64,000 nt of DNA, from positions 27,985,067-28,049,066 of the forward strand of contig NC_056545.1 in the NCBI RefSeq assembly GCF_910596095.1, given 5' to 3'. Origin of the DNA: Thunnus maccoyii. Lineage: Eukaryota > Chordata > Actinopteri > Scombriformes > Scombridae. The notes beneath the pieces are model-generated. The model was not told the DNA's origin and did no database searches. It worked only from the letters and a program-made list of their open reading frames with translations. Positions 1 to 12,054 of this stretch are shown here, in pieces (position 1 is the first letter of the stretch; the number at the start of each line of letters is the position of its first letter). The translations under genes and the position numbers were made by a program.

Positions 1-302
1 GTTTTTCTATTTTTTTCCCCTGCTCATATGCCTATTATACTGTTTTTCTACTTCCCATTTACCCAGCAGTGACGATGTAGTTATTTTCTCTTTCACTTTG
101 GAGAAGACATTTATTGTTTATAAATGTTGAAATGAGGGCATTTCATCTGAAGAGAGGGAAGAATGTAAGATGAGATTTATTTTTGTGAAGAATTGTTTTG
201 AAGAATCTTATTTCAGTATTGGTTGGATGTTTTACACGAGTTGATTGATGGTTCACGATTTGATAAATATATTCTTTATATTTTTATGTAAATTAGGAAC
301 TA

Positions 303-1485
303 CAGTGCTGCTTGAAAGTTTGTGAACCCTTTAGAATTTTCTGTATTTATGCATAAATATGACCTAAAATGTGATCAGACAAGTCCTAAAACTAGATAAA
401 ATGAACCCAATTAAACAAATGAGACAAAAAAAATCTTTTCCATTAATTTTTGAGGAAAATTATCCATTCTTACATATTTGGGGGAGGCAAAAGTATGTGA
501 ATCCTTGCTTTCAGTAACTGGTGTGACCCGCTTTTGCAGCAATAAAGCTTATTCAGCAATTTAGCTTATTTCCCCTCACAGAACAGTCTCAACTCAGGGA
601 TGTTGGCGGGCTTCCTGCATGAACTGCCCGCTTCAGGTCCTTCCACAGCATTTCCGTAGGATTAAGGTCAGGACTTTGACTCGGCCATCCCAAAACATAA
701 TCTTCCTTCTGCTCTAACCATTCTTTGGTAGAACTACTTGTGTGTTTACGGTCATTGTCCTACTGCATGACATACTTTCTGTTGAGCTTCAGTTCACAGA
801 TGGATACGTATTTTCTTATAGAATGTGCTAGTATGACTCAGAACTCATAGCTCCTTCAATGATTGCAAGCTGTCCTGGTTCTGAGGCAGTAAAGCAGCCC
901 AAACCATGATAATACCACCACCATATTTCACAGATGGAATAAGGTTCTTATGCTGGAATACAGTGTTTTCATTCAAGCCAAAAAGTTTGATTTTGGTCTC
1001 ATCCATCCACAGAATATTTTTCCAGTCACCTTCTGGCTTATCCACATAATCTTGAGCAAACCATAGATGGCAGCAATGCTCTTTTTGGAGAGTAGTTGGG
1101 TTTATCCTTGCAACTCTGCCATGCACACCATTGATGTTCAATGTTCTCCTAATGGTGGACTCATGAACATTGACTGTAGCCACTGCAAGAGAGGCCTTTA
1201 GTTTCCTAGATGTTACCCTTTAAACACTTTAAACTTAAAAATAGTTTTGCAACCCAACAATTCTTCTTCTAAGGTCCTCAGAAATCTCCTTTGAGCCATG
1301 AGACACTTCCACAAACCTGTGTTGTGAAGCTCAGACTTTGACAGTGAAGACCCAGATTTCTATTCTTTAAATAAGGCAAGGCCTCCCAGACTCACACTTG
1401 ATTGTCATCCCACTGATTGAAACACCCGACTCTAATTTCCCCTTCAAATAAATTGATAATCCTAGAGGTTCACAGAGGTCCAATA
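303..1485 (-). mobile_element. Tc1/mariner-like DNA transposon, decayed (copy 1)
   Basis: The left end reads CAGTGCTGCTTGAAAGTTTG directly after a TA, as expected for a Tc1-like terminal repeat at a TA target. The family is widespread in fish. On the minus strand 845-1183 stays open and shows Tc1 transposase features: a DDE-domain segment with WMDETK, and KYGGGIIMVW further on. The N-terminal helix-turn-helix part is mostly gone and the right terminal repeat is not recognisable; similarity fades after the 'cctagaggttcac' motif near 1465. It is a dead, internally shortened copy. The same insertion is present at 19436 but absent at the equivalent places near 12770 and 32510. Confidence 0.85.
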
Positions 1486-3092
1486 TGTAACATTTTACAA
1501 CTTTACTATTTACAATTTATATACACAGTGGTACACTCCAACACAGACTTGTAATAAACATTTTTAGTCTGGCGATACAATCTTATCTGCATTTGGCTCT
1601 TTTGCTCAATCAACTGAAGTTGATCGGATGAACTATAGTGCCCGTTCAAAACGTGCCTTAGACATCCTGCACTATGTCTTGAACATACATACCAAGTCCC
1701 CCCACGTGAGGAATGGGAATAGTAAAACTTAACTGAACTTTCTGAAGGTGAAATTTTTCAATTCATTCTCTAAGGTAGTTCTTATCACTAAGGATGTAAT
1801 CCCACCTCTGACCACAACATGGGTTGCAATGGCAGAGTGGCACTGCCATAACCAAATCATTTCTTAAGGAAAAATGACATTACATTAGTGTGAAAAATGT
1901 TAAGGCTAGATGTTGATGAGTACTGATTTTGTAATGTGGGGTTTGTTCCCAAACAGAAAGAACTTTTTAAAGGGTTAGTTTTTCATTCATTTGCATTTGT
2001 TATTTATACTTTTTTACTTTAGACTTTTAAGTTGTTTACATTTATCTTATTTCATTTATCGTATTTCTTTAATATTAAACTATGTGTTTTTATTGTAACT
2101 AAGGAGTTTATTACATTTGGTTTTTGCTGTTAATAGAAATGTGTCAAAATAAAAAAAATTAGATTCTATAAATGCTTTTTGATTAATATCTGATTATTTA
2201 ATAGGTGTTCTGGGGAACGTAATGGCAACAAAAGTTGGTCAGAAGGGCCCTGCAGGATTTTCTGCCTGGGGCCCCATCAGACTCTAGAATTGCCCAAGTC
2301 CACACCCGCCCTCTTCAGTCTGTAAAGTCTGGATTATGATTATTACAGCTGCTGGTGATATGAACATGCCACTTGTTTAATCCAGATAAGAGAAAAATAC
2401 AAATACTGTACTAAACTTGTTAATCAGATGCCTGTTACCTCCACATAGAAGGTCATACATGAGATGGTAATGGTAATTGTTGCTTTGTCAAAAATCACAT
2501 TCACACTGATTTTGTAAATATGCATGCTACTTATCCAGTCACTACATGCTAGTCTCCTCAGTTTATAACAAGCCTGTAACCTGGTGTTATATGGCAGGGA
2601 TTGCCTAACACCACAGTTTGTTCTGCAGAATGGCCTTAAATATGGTCAGAATCTGTCTTCCTATTCTTTATCCAAAAACATCCAGGCTAATTGTCTTATT
2701 ATATTAGTGTATGTTATATTGTATGGTATACTATATAATTCAGATTAGTCATTTTGAGTTAATTTGCATAGTGCATTTTTATTTGGTGGTTTGTTTAGAG
2801 CAATATAGTTAGACTTTAAAGGTTCTGCAAAATAGGAGACCATCCTATTCCATCCTAACAGTTATGTGTATGCATGTAGCCTATTCATTTATATTTTAGC
2901 CTACTATTAATTGAATATTAATGAATATTCTGTGCATGCACATTAACTACATATTGTGGCCGCCTCTACATATCCCTTTGCCACCCCAGTTAAAAATATC
3001 TACTTACCTACTTAAGTCTCAATAGGTATTACAATATATGGTATTATAGCTAAGCATTTGCATAATTTAGTTATTACCAGTTGTATCTGTAT
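1486..3092. other. Intergenic unit backbone, no gene seen
   Basis: No coding exon is recognisable. Parts are collinear with the other units: 1860-2110 matches 13465-13760 and 33205-33520, and 2420-2650 matches about 34035-34225. This shows that all units descend from one ancestral repeat. The 2200-2300 stretch is GC-richer, but I do not recognise it. Confidence 0.6.
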
Positions 3093-3823
3093 TAGGGATG
3101 TGCAAAGGGCCCAGTATTTGTATTTGTATCTTATTTGAATGAAAGTGGACAGAGGCTTTAAAATCCTGTTTTTTGTTTTTAATATGCTTTTAATTTTAGA
3201 AAAAATTACAATAAGTGTTACAATAAGTGTTCATGAATTAACTATCCCCACACCGGGTCTCAAACCGAAGTCTCCCAGATCATAGACAACTGCGGTGACT
3301 ACTGAGCTAAAACTTTACTCATTGCCGCATTGCAGACAGACCTCTACTTATTTATACACCCATAACACAGAGACAGCACACCGTGTAACATGTAGTGAAG
3401 AACTTCAATTATTGATTTGCACCTTTCATTTATTGCCTATTTTCTACAACCTGACTTTGTGGAAAGGAGAAGGGGAACAACAAGTTATGGAAAGTCCCTT
3501 GGGAGAACTTTGCATATGTCAGTAGCTCAGCTTTGTCTCTGGGGAACACCCCCAACTCCAGGAGTGTCCAAATTAGTAAATGTGTGTCATGTAGCAGGTG
3601 GATGTGACTCCCCTCGTTGAGACCTGTTGATAGACGCAACAGCGAAACAGAGAAGAGAGACTGAGATAGCGATGTAAGCAACCTGCGTCCTGGTATTTGA
3701 CATGGGTTTTTTTCATCCCAAAAACAAATAATTTTTTAAATATTTGTATGAAACAAATATTCTTAAAAAAAAACACCATTTGTGCTTTGTCAAATAACGC
3801 ATTTGTATTTGGGCACACCCCTG
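3093..3823. mobile_element. hAT-type non-autonomous element, 731 bp (copy 1)
   Basis: The ends form imperfect inverted repeats: TAGGGATGTGC on the left, and CAGGGGTGTGC reading inward from the right. The element is flanked by an 8-bp direct repeat ATCTGTAT at 3085-3092 and 3824-3831, the target duplication size of hAT transposons. The equivalent places in unit 2 (near 14358) and unit 4 have a single ATCTCTAT, an empty site. No transposase remains; the short open frames inside are not genes. Confidence 0.85.
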
Positions 3824-4427
3824 ATCTGTATGTTTCTTGTGTAGTACTACATATTTTCACATCTCTATGATGAAAAGTTACTCTACACTACTGACTGCTA
3901 GTAACTTTGTTTGTAATACAATATAAGCTAAAAGACAAATGTCATGTTGAGAAAATGCACAAGCAATATCATGACATTATCAGTACTTTATCTTTTGGTT
4001 TAGCAAAATAACAACAAAACATACTTAAAAATGTACATAAACAACTTTTATTTGTTAATTCAAGGAGCCAATTTATTTTCACTCTGTCACAGTTTTTGCA
4101 TGCATACATTCGTATGTTTTGAGTTTTAAGTTACACAAAATGAGCAAGAACATAGCAACAGAAAAATGTTGAAAAATAATTACAAATAAAATACAATAAA
4201 TTAGGATTAAATTAACTTTAAATAAGTAAAAAAATAAGCAATGGCTGGTGCCACAATAACACAATTTCATAAGTATGTAAAAAAAACAAACAACTGTAGA
4301 GTACTGTTTAGAAGAAGGGGCATATATCCAGTATATATCCTCAAGTATATAATAATATAATTAGATATTATAGAATATATTATTACAAGTTATGTAAACT
4401 TTTTAACAACTTCTGTTGTCATCTGGT

Positions 4428-7132
4428 CTAGAAGTTAGTGCAACGCAAGAAGTAGCTGTTTCCCAGCACACGGAACAACCTGCCGCTCCTCATGCTGTAC
4501 TCAAACATATGGGGTCCACTGTAGAGATAGGTGAAACCTGGAGAACAGAGAATCAGTGTTAGTCTCTGTGTTTGATAAAGACTGGAAAGATTCATAATAA
4601 CTGTAAACATTCTCTCATTTCAATAGTCCTGATTTGGAAAACTCAGTTCAGCCTTGAACGCTACTCACTTCTGTACTGGAAAGCTGCTGTCACCTTGCCG
4701 GTCATGCCAGAGAAGGTCTCATCAACACGTTTAGGGAATCCCTCGTCCATTGTCTGTTTGGTCTCATCATAACTACAGACACACAGACAAGAGTTAGACC
4801 GATTCACTATTTGTACACCATCATGTAAACTATCGTCACATCTAAACCAGTCACCTGAACTGATTTCAGATCACGTCATTTGAACACACCTGTAGTAATA
4901 TCTGTCCACAAAGAACAGAGTCTTGCGAGAATCCACGTCATACATAACAGCATCGATTTTCTTCACACTTTTGGGCAGACCAAAACTGGAAATTGTTTTA
5001 GGATAGCCACGTACAAGGTCATAGCCACTGAAAGCCCACACTTTACGATCTGTAAGGAAATTCAATACAGATACTTTTTAGTGAATGCACGTAAGGGTTA
5101 GTAACGTACACTTGAAAATAGTGTCAGATTATGAGCTTTAGGTAGATTAAGAGAACACATACCTTTAAAGAGTAGGACATTGTCTGATTGTTTGCTCTCA
5201 TAAGCAGCGTCGATGTTGACAGGGGCATTAGGCCAGAAGTTTGTGATGAGACTTTGCTGAGGTGTATTGCTCTGAGGGTAGCTACGCCAGAAGAAGCTGA
5301 GAACACACAAGAACACAAATGAGTTCATAAACCTGCTCTTGTGTGAAGAGAAAACACTCAGAATGGACTTCAGTATTCAGATATTTGAGTATTCTATGTC
5401 TGCGATACCTGTCTTTGAAGAAGAGCATCTCTCCTCGCAGGGTGGCCACAGCGTCCAATACCATGGTGGAATCACAGGCATCAGGGGTGGTGGGAGGCTG
5501 AGGTTCAGGCTGAACTGGATCCTTATCAGGGTTTGGACCTGGAGGTTGAATAAAGTCAGAGTAATGTTATGTTCAGGAGTTCCTCAGAGATTTAGGCTGA
5601 GTGCTATTTGTGCAAACAGGCAGCTATGAATCAGTCAGTTAGTACTAACCATAGAGAGACTGGATGCCGTTGACATCATCCCGGGGGAGAACAAAGGTGT
5701 CAGGGTTTCTGTATATGTACAGAGGGTACATGAGAGCACCAGGATCTGTAGAGTGAGACAAGCCCAGGGAGTGGCCAAACTCATGGGCAGCTACCATGAA
5801 CAGGACGTATCCTACAGCAGAAAAGACAGAATTACAAGTCATATACAGATCCTCTCAATGAGGAGCATACAATATATCATGTATATGAAAATATACACTG
5901 AGTAGTTAAGAAGTAAAATCAGACACTATGCTGGGCATAAATAACTCACCAGACTTTGAGCGGAAGGTGAAGGTCTCATCATCGTCAAAATGAGCATCTC
6001 CTCCAATGCCAGGGGCTGGGGCGAAGGCATGGGCAAGAGTGCCATCAGGGCCATCAAAGGGGTAAAAATCACCATGTGCTGTTAAAAGAAGCATATTTAT
6101 GTCAGGTTTGGCAAACTGGATAGAATTACAGGCCATTACATGAATTACTGTTAAAAAATACAAATCAGAACTTCAAGACACAGAAAAAGCATGTAGTTAA
6201 AGCCAAGAATCTTAAGAACATCACAACTAATAAACTGAGCATAGAGAAAGTGTATAACTGGGACATACACAGGAAATGTTGTTTAGTACTCACATTGGCG
6301 GCCAAAGGAGATCATGATGTCAGCTGTGCCACTGTAGATTCTTGTGAATCTCAGAGGAGTGACTTTGGCCCAAACCTGCAGTGCTTTCTCCATGGAGTCA
6401 TCTACCTCTGCCACAGACATGTCAGGTGTGTAGTTCTCAATCCTGTAAGACAGAAAAATATAGAATATACTTCAATAATTTATCACATGCAATGCCTAAA
6501 GTTAGTCTCTCACACATTCTCTCTTTAGATCATTCACCTGTACGTAAGACTGTTTTTCTGCCACTTGAGGTTATTTCCAAAGGTAGAGAAACGAGCAGGG
6601 TCCACATCTGGAACGCCACAGCGGGGCTTCTTCATCATCGCCATGGTGTCAGCATCCAGCGTCCCGGTGATCTGGAGACCAAAGAATCGCTGCATCTCAG
6701 TCAGCTTCTTGACCGCTGGGCTGATCCCCCGTCTGATAGTTGGACCGCTCTCCTCAGTTAGGTTGAAGAATTTCTTCAGGTAGCTCTGTGAGAGAAAATC
6801 AAAGTTACATACTTAAATATGCATCATCTGCAGAATATACTAATATACTCCATGCAGGAAGAAGAGATCTGTTAATATTTTAACAGCAGGGATCAAGCAG
6901 GTACTGTAGTGAAATTCTTCATGTGTCTATAACAACGTAACATCAGAATTCAGAGAACAAAGTTTTCAAATGCACAACTTTAGTACAACATAGTGAGAAT
7001 ACATGCATAAAAAGGCAAAGCAAGAACACCTACCTCTGCAAATTGCTCATCTTGAACAGTAACCTGTGATATTGGCACGCAGTGAACTGCGACTGCCAGG
7101 CTTAGTAGAATGCTGAGATTGATTGTCTTCAT
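4428..7132 (-). CDS. mmp13: Collagenase, MMP13-like, copy 1 (complete, 10 exons)
   Basis: Secreted zinc endopeptidase that cleaves fibrillar collagen and other matrix proteins. Coding exons (minus strand): 7034-7132, 6538-6785, 6294-6442, 5950-6078, 5650-5811, 5409-5538, 5163-5296, 4890-5049, 4669-4772, 4428-4537. They total 1425 nt, giving 474 residues (human MMP13 has 471), with canonical splice sites and an unbroken frame. Exon 1 gives a signal peptide starting [20 protein letters not shown]. Exon 2 carries the cysteine switch PRCGVPDV. Exon 5 has the zinc site [11 protein letters not shown] and Met-turn ALMYP. Exons 6-10 form a hinge and hemopexin domain closed by Cys in PDACDS and LRCTNF. 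At the exon 6/7 and 9/10 joins the split codons give Ser where MMPs usually have Arg and Gly. Possible poly(A) signals on the minus strand lie at 4072-4077 and 4047-4052. MMP1/8/18-type collagenase is the alternative name. Confidence 0.93.
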
Positions 7133-7178
7133 GTTTCCTCGTTGTAGGCAACTTGTGTTTCTGTGCTGGAGGCAGCTG

Positions 7179-7236
7179 TTATATAGGCTGTAGACTGGGT
7201 GTGTTGAGCAACCACCTTCTTGAGTTAGTGACTCAG
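7179..7236 (-). promoter_or_regulatory. Collagenase copy 1 promoter: TATA box and AP-1 site
   Basis: On the minus strand TATATAA lies at 7179-7185, 47 bp before the ATG. A perfect AP-1 site TGAGTCA (plus strand TGACTCA) lies at 7230-7236, about 45 bp upstream of the TATA box. A GGAA core, a possible ETS site, adjoins it. AP-1 next to ETS close to a TATA box is the classic inducible collagenase promoter. Just gene-proximal is a degenerate AP-1-like motif (plus strand TGAGTTA, 7222-7228). Confidence 0.7.
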
Positions 7237-9484
7237 GAAATATTCCTTTTATGGATAACAGAGGAAGTCAGGCTTTGATTTCTCATTTGGCTAAAACTTT
7301 TCCAAAGTAAGTAATTATGATGACCTAACACGTTTATGAGTGGTACCTGTAACAGAACATGCTTTGGAAGATTTTCACAGAATAAGAGATTAGATCAATC
7401 TCATGATTCTGCCACAAAAGTACTAGTTTTAGTTTTAAAATAAATGTGTTTTATTTGGTATCATCAGTTTTCCAACAGTTGTATGAGAAAGACTGACTCT
7501 GTTCCTACTTAGGGTATCTTAAAAATACTTTTCACTCACACACGAAAAAAATTATGTATAACCTCATAAGATAAACATGTTGATATTTTAAAGCTTTATT
7601 TGGATCTGGATCCAAACACAGTGAAACAGTGAAGAAACTCCATACATGTCATATTTATTTTCAAATAACTGTAGTATTTCATATCAATTTGCATAAAAAT
7701 GCAATATTAAGAAACCTTTAACATGTCCAGTCTCCATCTGCAGAGGAAGATTGTGTGATATGATTAAAAACTCCAGAACAGCAACTAAATGGATCTTGAG
7801 GTGAAATTGATTTGTCAAACTTAAAAAACATCTCTGAATGAATCTGCAAATCCAGATCTGCATGGTTCATTGTGTCATAGCCTAATTTTCCACCAAATGT
7901 CATTAAAGGGGACATATTATTCACATTTACAGGTCTATTTTTTTTTTTTATCTGGGGCTCTACTAAAATATCTTTGCATGATTTACAGTTCAAAAAACTC
8001 CTTTTTAACTTATACTGACCCTTTACACAGCCCCTCAGTTCAGCCTCTGTCTGGAACAGGCCGTTTTAGCTCCTGTCTCTTCAAGGCCCCTCTCCTGATG
8101 AGCCCACTCTGCCCCTCAGCAGACTTCCACCGGCTCAGAAGGCTATGTCAATAAATCACGCAATAAACTGTTAGAAGCAGGATTTTACTTTCTTTTTCTT
8201 GTTCTTTACTTGAAATGTCAACTTCTCAAATCCATCCATACATGTTTGAGTCAAAATCTGATAATAGGTCACTTTTTAAATCAGTTAAATAGTTATTAAT
8301 ATAACAAAGAAATAACACCAAAAAAATATAAGCTCCTTGGCAGAGGTTGGTCATTACATTAAATTTTGGGTAAATACTGTATATACTGAAGCAAAATTTA
8401 ACTGAATGATTTTTCATCTTTCATCTGTGCTTTGCTTCACTCTCAAACTCACATTCACATTCTGAGCCAATCAACCAGACTTTTTTTTTTTTAACAATAT
8501 GAAGGTACAGCAGTGCTTGCACCATTTGCATGCTTGAAAATGTATTGTACTTGATATTCTTTAATCCGTCTTCATATTTCTCCAAAACCAGTCTGTCATT
8601 AACAGTCTGACCCACAAACTCTGTGTTTCCCTGTGAGCAAACACAGACAGGCTGTGTCATGTTTCCCTCCACTTTAAATTCAAAGGTCTGACAGTTTAGG
8701 GAGTACTTGTACATGCCAGCGATTATTCATCATGCTGCACAATTTTAATCAGATACCGCATCACAAAATCCAAGCAGTCATATCGATTACATTTATTGAC
8801 GTGAGTCACATACAGGAAAATGGCATTATCATCTTGTAACTTCCATTGATTTTAAAAAAAGCACTAAAGTCAGTTAATCTATAACATATGAAATGCTGCT
8901 GTACCTGCATGAAGGGTTTTTCATGTGATGGTGAAGCTGCATGAGTCAACTATTGGTGGTTATTTTCCACCCTAATATGTCTTTAATAATTTATTACCAC
9001 TTTGAACATCAATGTTAATGGAAAGCTACATTTTGGTCACTGTTACCTAATATTGGACATTGACAGGAAAAGTAATGTTTTCTTGTGCAAAGTATTGTCT
9101 CAGGTTAATTGATCAACACCAGTGCATGCAAACAGAGTGAATGTGTTGCAATAAAAAAAACAAAGATTCTCTCTTTTTTTACTCTGGAGAAATATAACGT
9201 TATAATTTTGCCCTCAAAATATGTGAGAAGTAGATCACAGTTTCACAGAACACAAACATATCTAGCAACAACATTCAAATAAAATATCAGACAATTGTAA
9301 AATCAAACACAACACAAAACATTTTAAAACAATGTACAAATACCATTATTACAACATTGTATTAACATTAAGGTAACACTTTTAACCACTTCCCTTGATT
9401 ATTCATCAGTTTGCAAATTGGTATTTGCTACATTGTGGTTATTGCTGAATATACAGTTTTGTAACATTTTATGTATACACACAC
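7237..9484. other. Intergenic, with an old interspersed repeat
   Basis: No convincing gene. About 7900-8150 resembles a dispersed teleost repeat ('gtttcagcctctgtctggaacagg'-type, ending in GC-rich sequence); family uncertain. The stretch is conserved in units 3 and 4 (about 27035-27290 and 38810-39015). Open frames at 7718-7993 and 8421-8714 recur in the copies simply because the DNA was duplicated; I recognise no domain in them. Confidence 0.5.
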
Positions 9485-11218
9485 CAGTGGAGACATAGAG
9501 GTAGAGGAGGTTGCTCCTCCTCTATTTTCTGAGAGGCAAGAAGGAGATCAAAATATAGAAAAGAATATTTGGTCGAAATAAACCATTACCAAATCTCAGT
9601 ATTATTTATAAAATATTTTTTCTCTCTTCTTTGGAAAAAATCCATTATTGAAATTCTAGTTAAAATTCTTCAACAGCAACACCTGCAGGGCAGGAGGAGA
9701 AAGGACAGTCTGTGTGTGAAGTGGTGGTGGGGGGCAGTGGGGGAGAGTGGGGGGGGACAGAAGATGGGTGCCTGCCATGGATGTATAATAAGAGCTGGAT
9801 AGGGTGCCACCGCTCAGCCTTGCAGCCAATTTTCCCCAGTGGCCACTCACGGTATTGCAGCGAAAAATCCCCCTGCGCCCCAAAAAGGATTTTGCCCATA
9901 GACCACCATTGTAAAAAAGACGCCTGTAAAACTGTTGACAGGACACCTCGAACTGCAAACATCAATTATGACTCTTTCTATTATGAACTTTTGATTCATG
10001 GAGGTTTTATATTTGTAAAACTTTCCTTAAGCCAAGAAAAGTGATTTAAAAATGTGTGACATCATCACAATGCAAAGTTTATGGGCAGAGTGGGAACTCA
10101 CGGGGGGCCAGTGGAGGAAACATTACTGCGCATATTCAGTGGGCCGCACAACACGGAAGCAAACCCAGAAGCTAGAAACTTTTTTTGGCGTATGCGCCAG
10201 GTGAGCAATTCCTACAGGACTGAATGGGTGCCATTTTTAGTCCAGTATCCAGCTCCTATAATACATCCATGACGGCTCCTGCTGTCCTCCACAGGGCGGG
10301 ATCTCTTACATCAATTTAATGTACTTCATTTTTTTCATGCTATTCTATGATTGGCCAAGACACGTAAAATGACGTTCCAAGGGAGGATGTCCTCCCTAAC
10401 CAATCAACAACCAGAATGCAATATTGACATTGCATTGGTCCAATGATAGTTACCAGATTTCATCTTCAATTCTCTCCACTGTAAGGCAGAGTAGCAGCAG
10501 TAGATAACGAGCAGTAGGTAGCTCCTTGCGCTAGCCAATGCAACAGTCGGCTTGTTGTAGCAGCCTGAAGGACTCTTTATACATCCATGGAAGGACTGTT
10601 AAGGATTGTTGTTAAGCTAACGGGAGAATGGATTTGGACTGTGCGGTGCAGCAGCAGCAGGATGCTGCCGGGAGGCTGGAGAGAGAAGCAGCCGGAGAAA
10701 CAACCAGGAGAGTTAACTTGTTTGTTATTGTTGCTAATGATATCAGACTGGTTAACCAGCAGCCACAAAGTTCTGTTAACTAACAAACAAGATGACCAAC
10801 AGCCACAAATGGACGTCATGAGATGAATACTTCATCTCCATGAAAGAAAGAAGAAGACATCAGATACTGTAATTCAAATACAGCTTCTCTCTCTCCGTCT
10901 CTTTGGTCGCTAATTTCATCTCTGATGGTTAAATGTCTCTGTGGCTGTTGTATGAATTTATCTCCTTAACAAGAATGCAGCAGAGATTATATAATGTGTT
11001 GTGGGTAGTTTGCTTGTTGAAGTTACAGTGAGATGTCTGGACTCACTCATTTGGAATTGATCCAGTTTTTCATTGAGTGGTTGTTCAGCTGTTGAATTGT
11101 GATTAGTGAATGAGTGTGCAGGAGGTCTGGCTGCTTGTTGTGACAATTTCTTTGTTTGTTTTTTTTTTAAGCTGAGTCATATATTGAGTAATAAGCCAGA
11201 ATAAGTAACCAGAATAAT
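9485..11218. mobile_element. hAT-type element, left part (copy 1, right end deleted)
   Basis: It begins CAGTGGAG after an ACACACAC run, matching the left end of the fuller copy at 28619-30968. The right 0.6 kb, including the far terminal repeat, is missing; the sequence runs from 'ccagaataatac' straight into a CA repeat. Open frames inside (for example 9656-9965 minus, 10587-10826 plus) show no transposase domain I recognise. A related, more diverged copy sits in intron 8 of the upstream MMP at about 41817-43790. Confidence 0.65.
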
Positions 11219-11263
11219 ACACACACACACACACACACAGCAGATACACAGCATCTATTTCAG

Positions 11264-12054
11264 TTATCTGCCCTCCATCAGGATTTCATTGTTGTCCTTC
11301 TTGCATTCCAGCAAGTCGTTAGCAGGGCCAGTGGAGACGACACGTTTGGAGTTGGAGTCATATTTGTAGTGGACATTCCCCTTGAAGAAGTGCACAAATC
11401 CTGTTGGGAATCAAGAATAATTATTGTTAAATATAAAATGTATCAGGGTGCTCAATGTTTACCACGATAACACATTGAAGGTGCTATGAGTAGCGTTTTT
11501 TTTTATATAATATCTGATTATCATTGGGGCCACTGAGGTTTCTGCATTTTAGGGAATGTTAACTTAAACTTGTTTTATCTTTTTCTTTTATTAACAGGGA
11601 CTGATTTCTGTCATTCCTTTCACCATCTGTTATCACAAGTAATTGTGAGGATTTGCTTTGTGCACGAACACATCTAATAAATATGATCATGTTTTACAAG
11701 CATGCAGGTATGTTTTATCACCCTTAGCCTGTTTGTCTAGTTTTCCTTCCTAATTTAACCTTGATATTCTTTTTCTTTTCTGTACCATGATGCAGTCGAG
11801 TTGATGAAGAAAACCAGGTGATGTGAAATGCACTGTTGATATTTTTAAAACTTTAATTTAATGAAAGCTTTCCGTCATCATGCTGTGCATAGAATCTTTT
11901 TATATGACACCTTTTATGAAACTGCAGGTGGAAAAAGAAGTCGATGTAACTACCCTCATAGAAGACAGCTGCATCTATGGGATATGGGATCCCCGGCCAC
12001 TGCTGCTTTATGAGTGTTGGTGATCCCTCCATCATTTTCTGCTGCTCATCATAC
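11264..12054 (-). pseudogene. Orphan exons 9-10 of the upstream MMP (copy 1)
   Basis: Exon 9 (11954-12054) and exon 10 (11264-11400, ending in a stop) are duplicates of the last two exons of the MMP at 40377-50485. Both retain the frame, acceptor and donor sites and stop codon. The encoded piece starts RYDEQQKMMEGSPTLIKQQW and ends DNNEILMEGR; it is the last part of a hemopexin domain. Exons 1-8 are absent, so no complete MMP can be made from this locus. Intron 8 sequence continues to about 12513, where similarity to the parent gene stops. Confidence 0.88.

Noticed and set aside
3295-3860. Several open frames of 67-95 codons on both strands
   Set aside because: They fall within the 731-bp hAT-type element and its edge and carry no recognisable protein.
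6250-6783. Plus-strand open frames of up to 126 codons over the collagenase (and copies)
   Set aside because: They are antisense shadows of collagenase exons 2 and 3.
9656-10044. Overlapping open frames of about 100 codons on both strands (and the copies at 28790-29178)
   Set aside because: They lie inside a hAT-type element, have low-complexity composition (His/Pro/Ser or Gly-rich) and show no domain.
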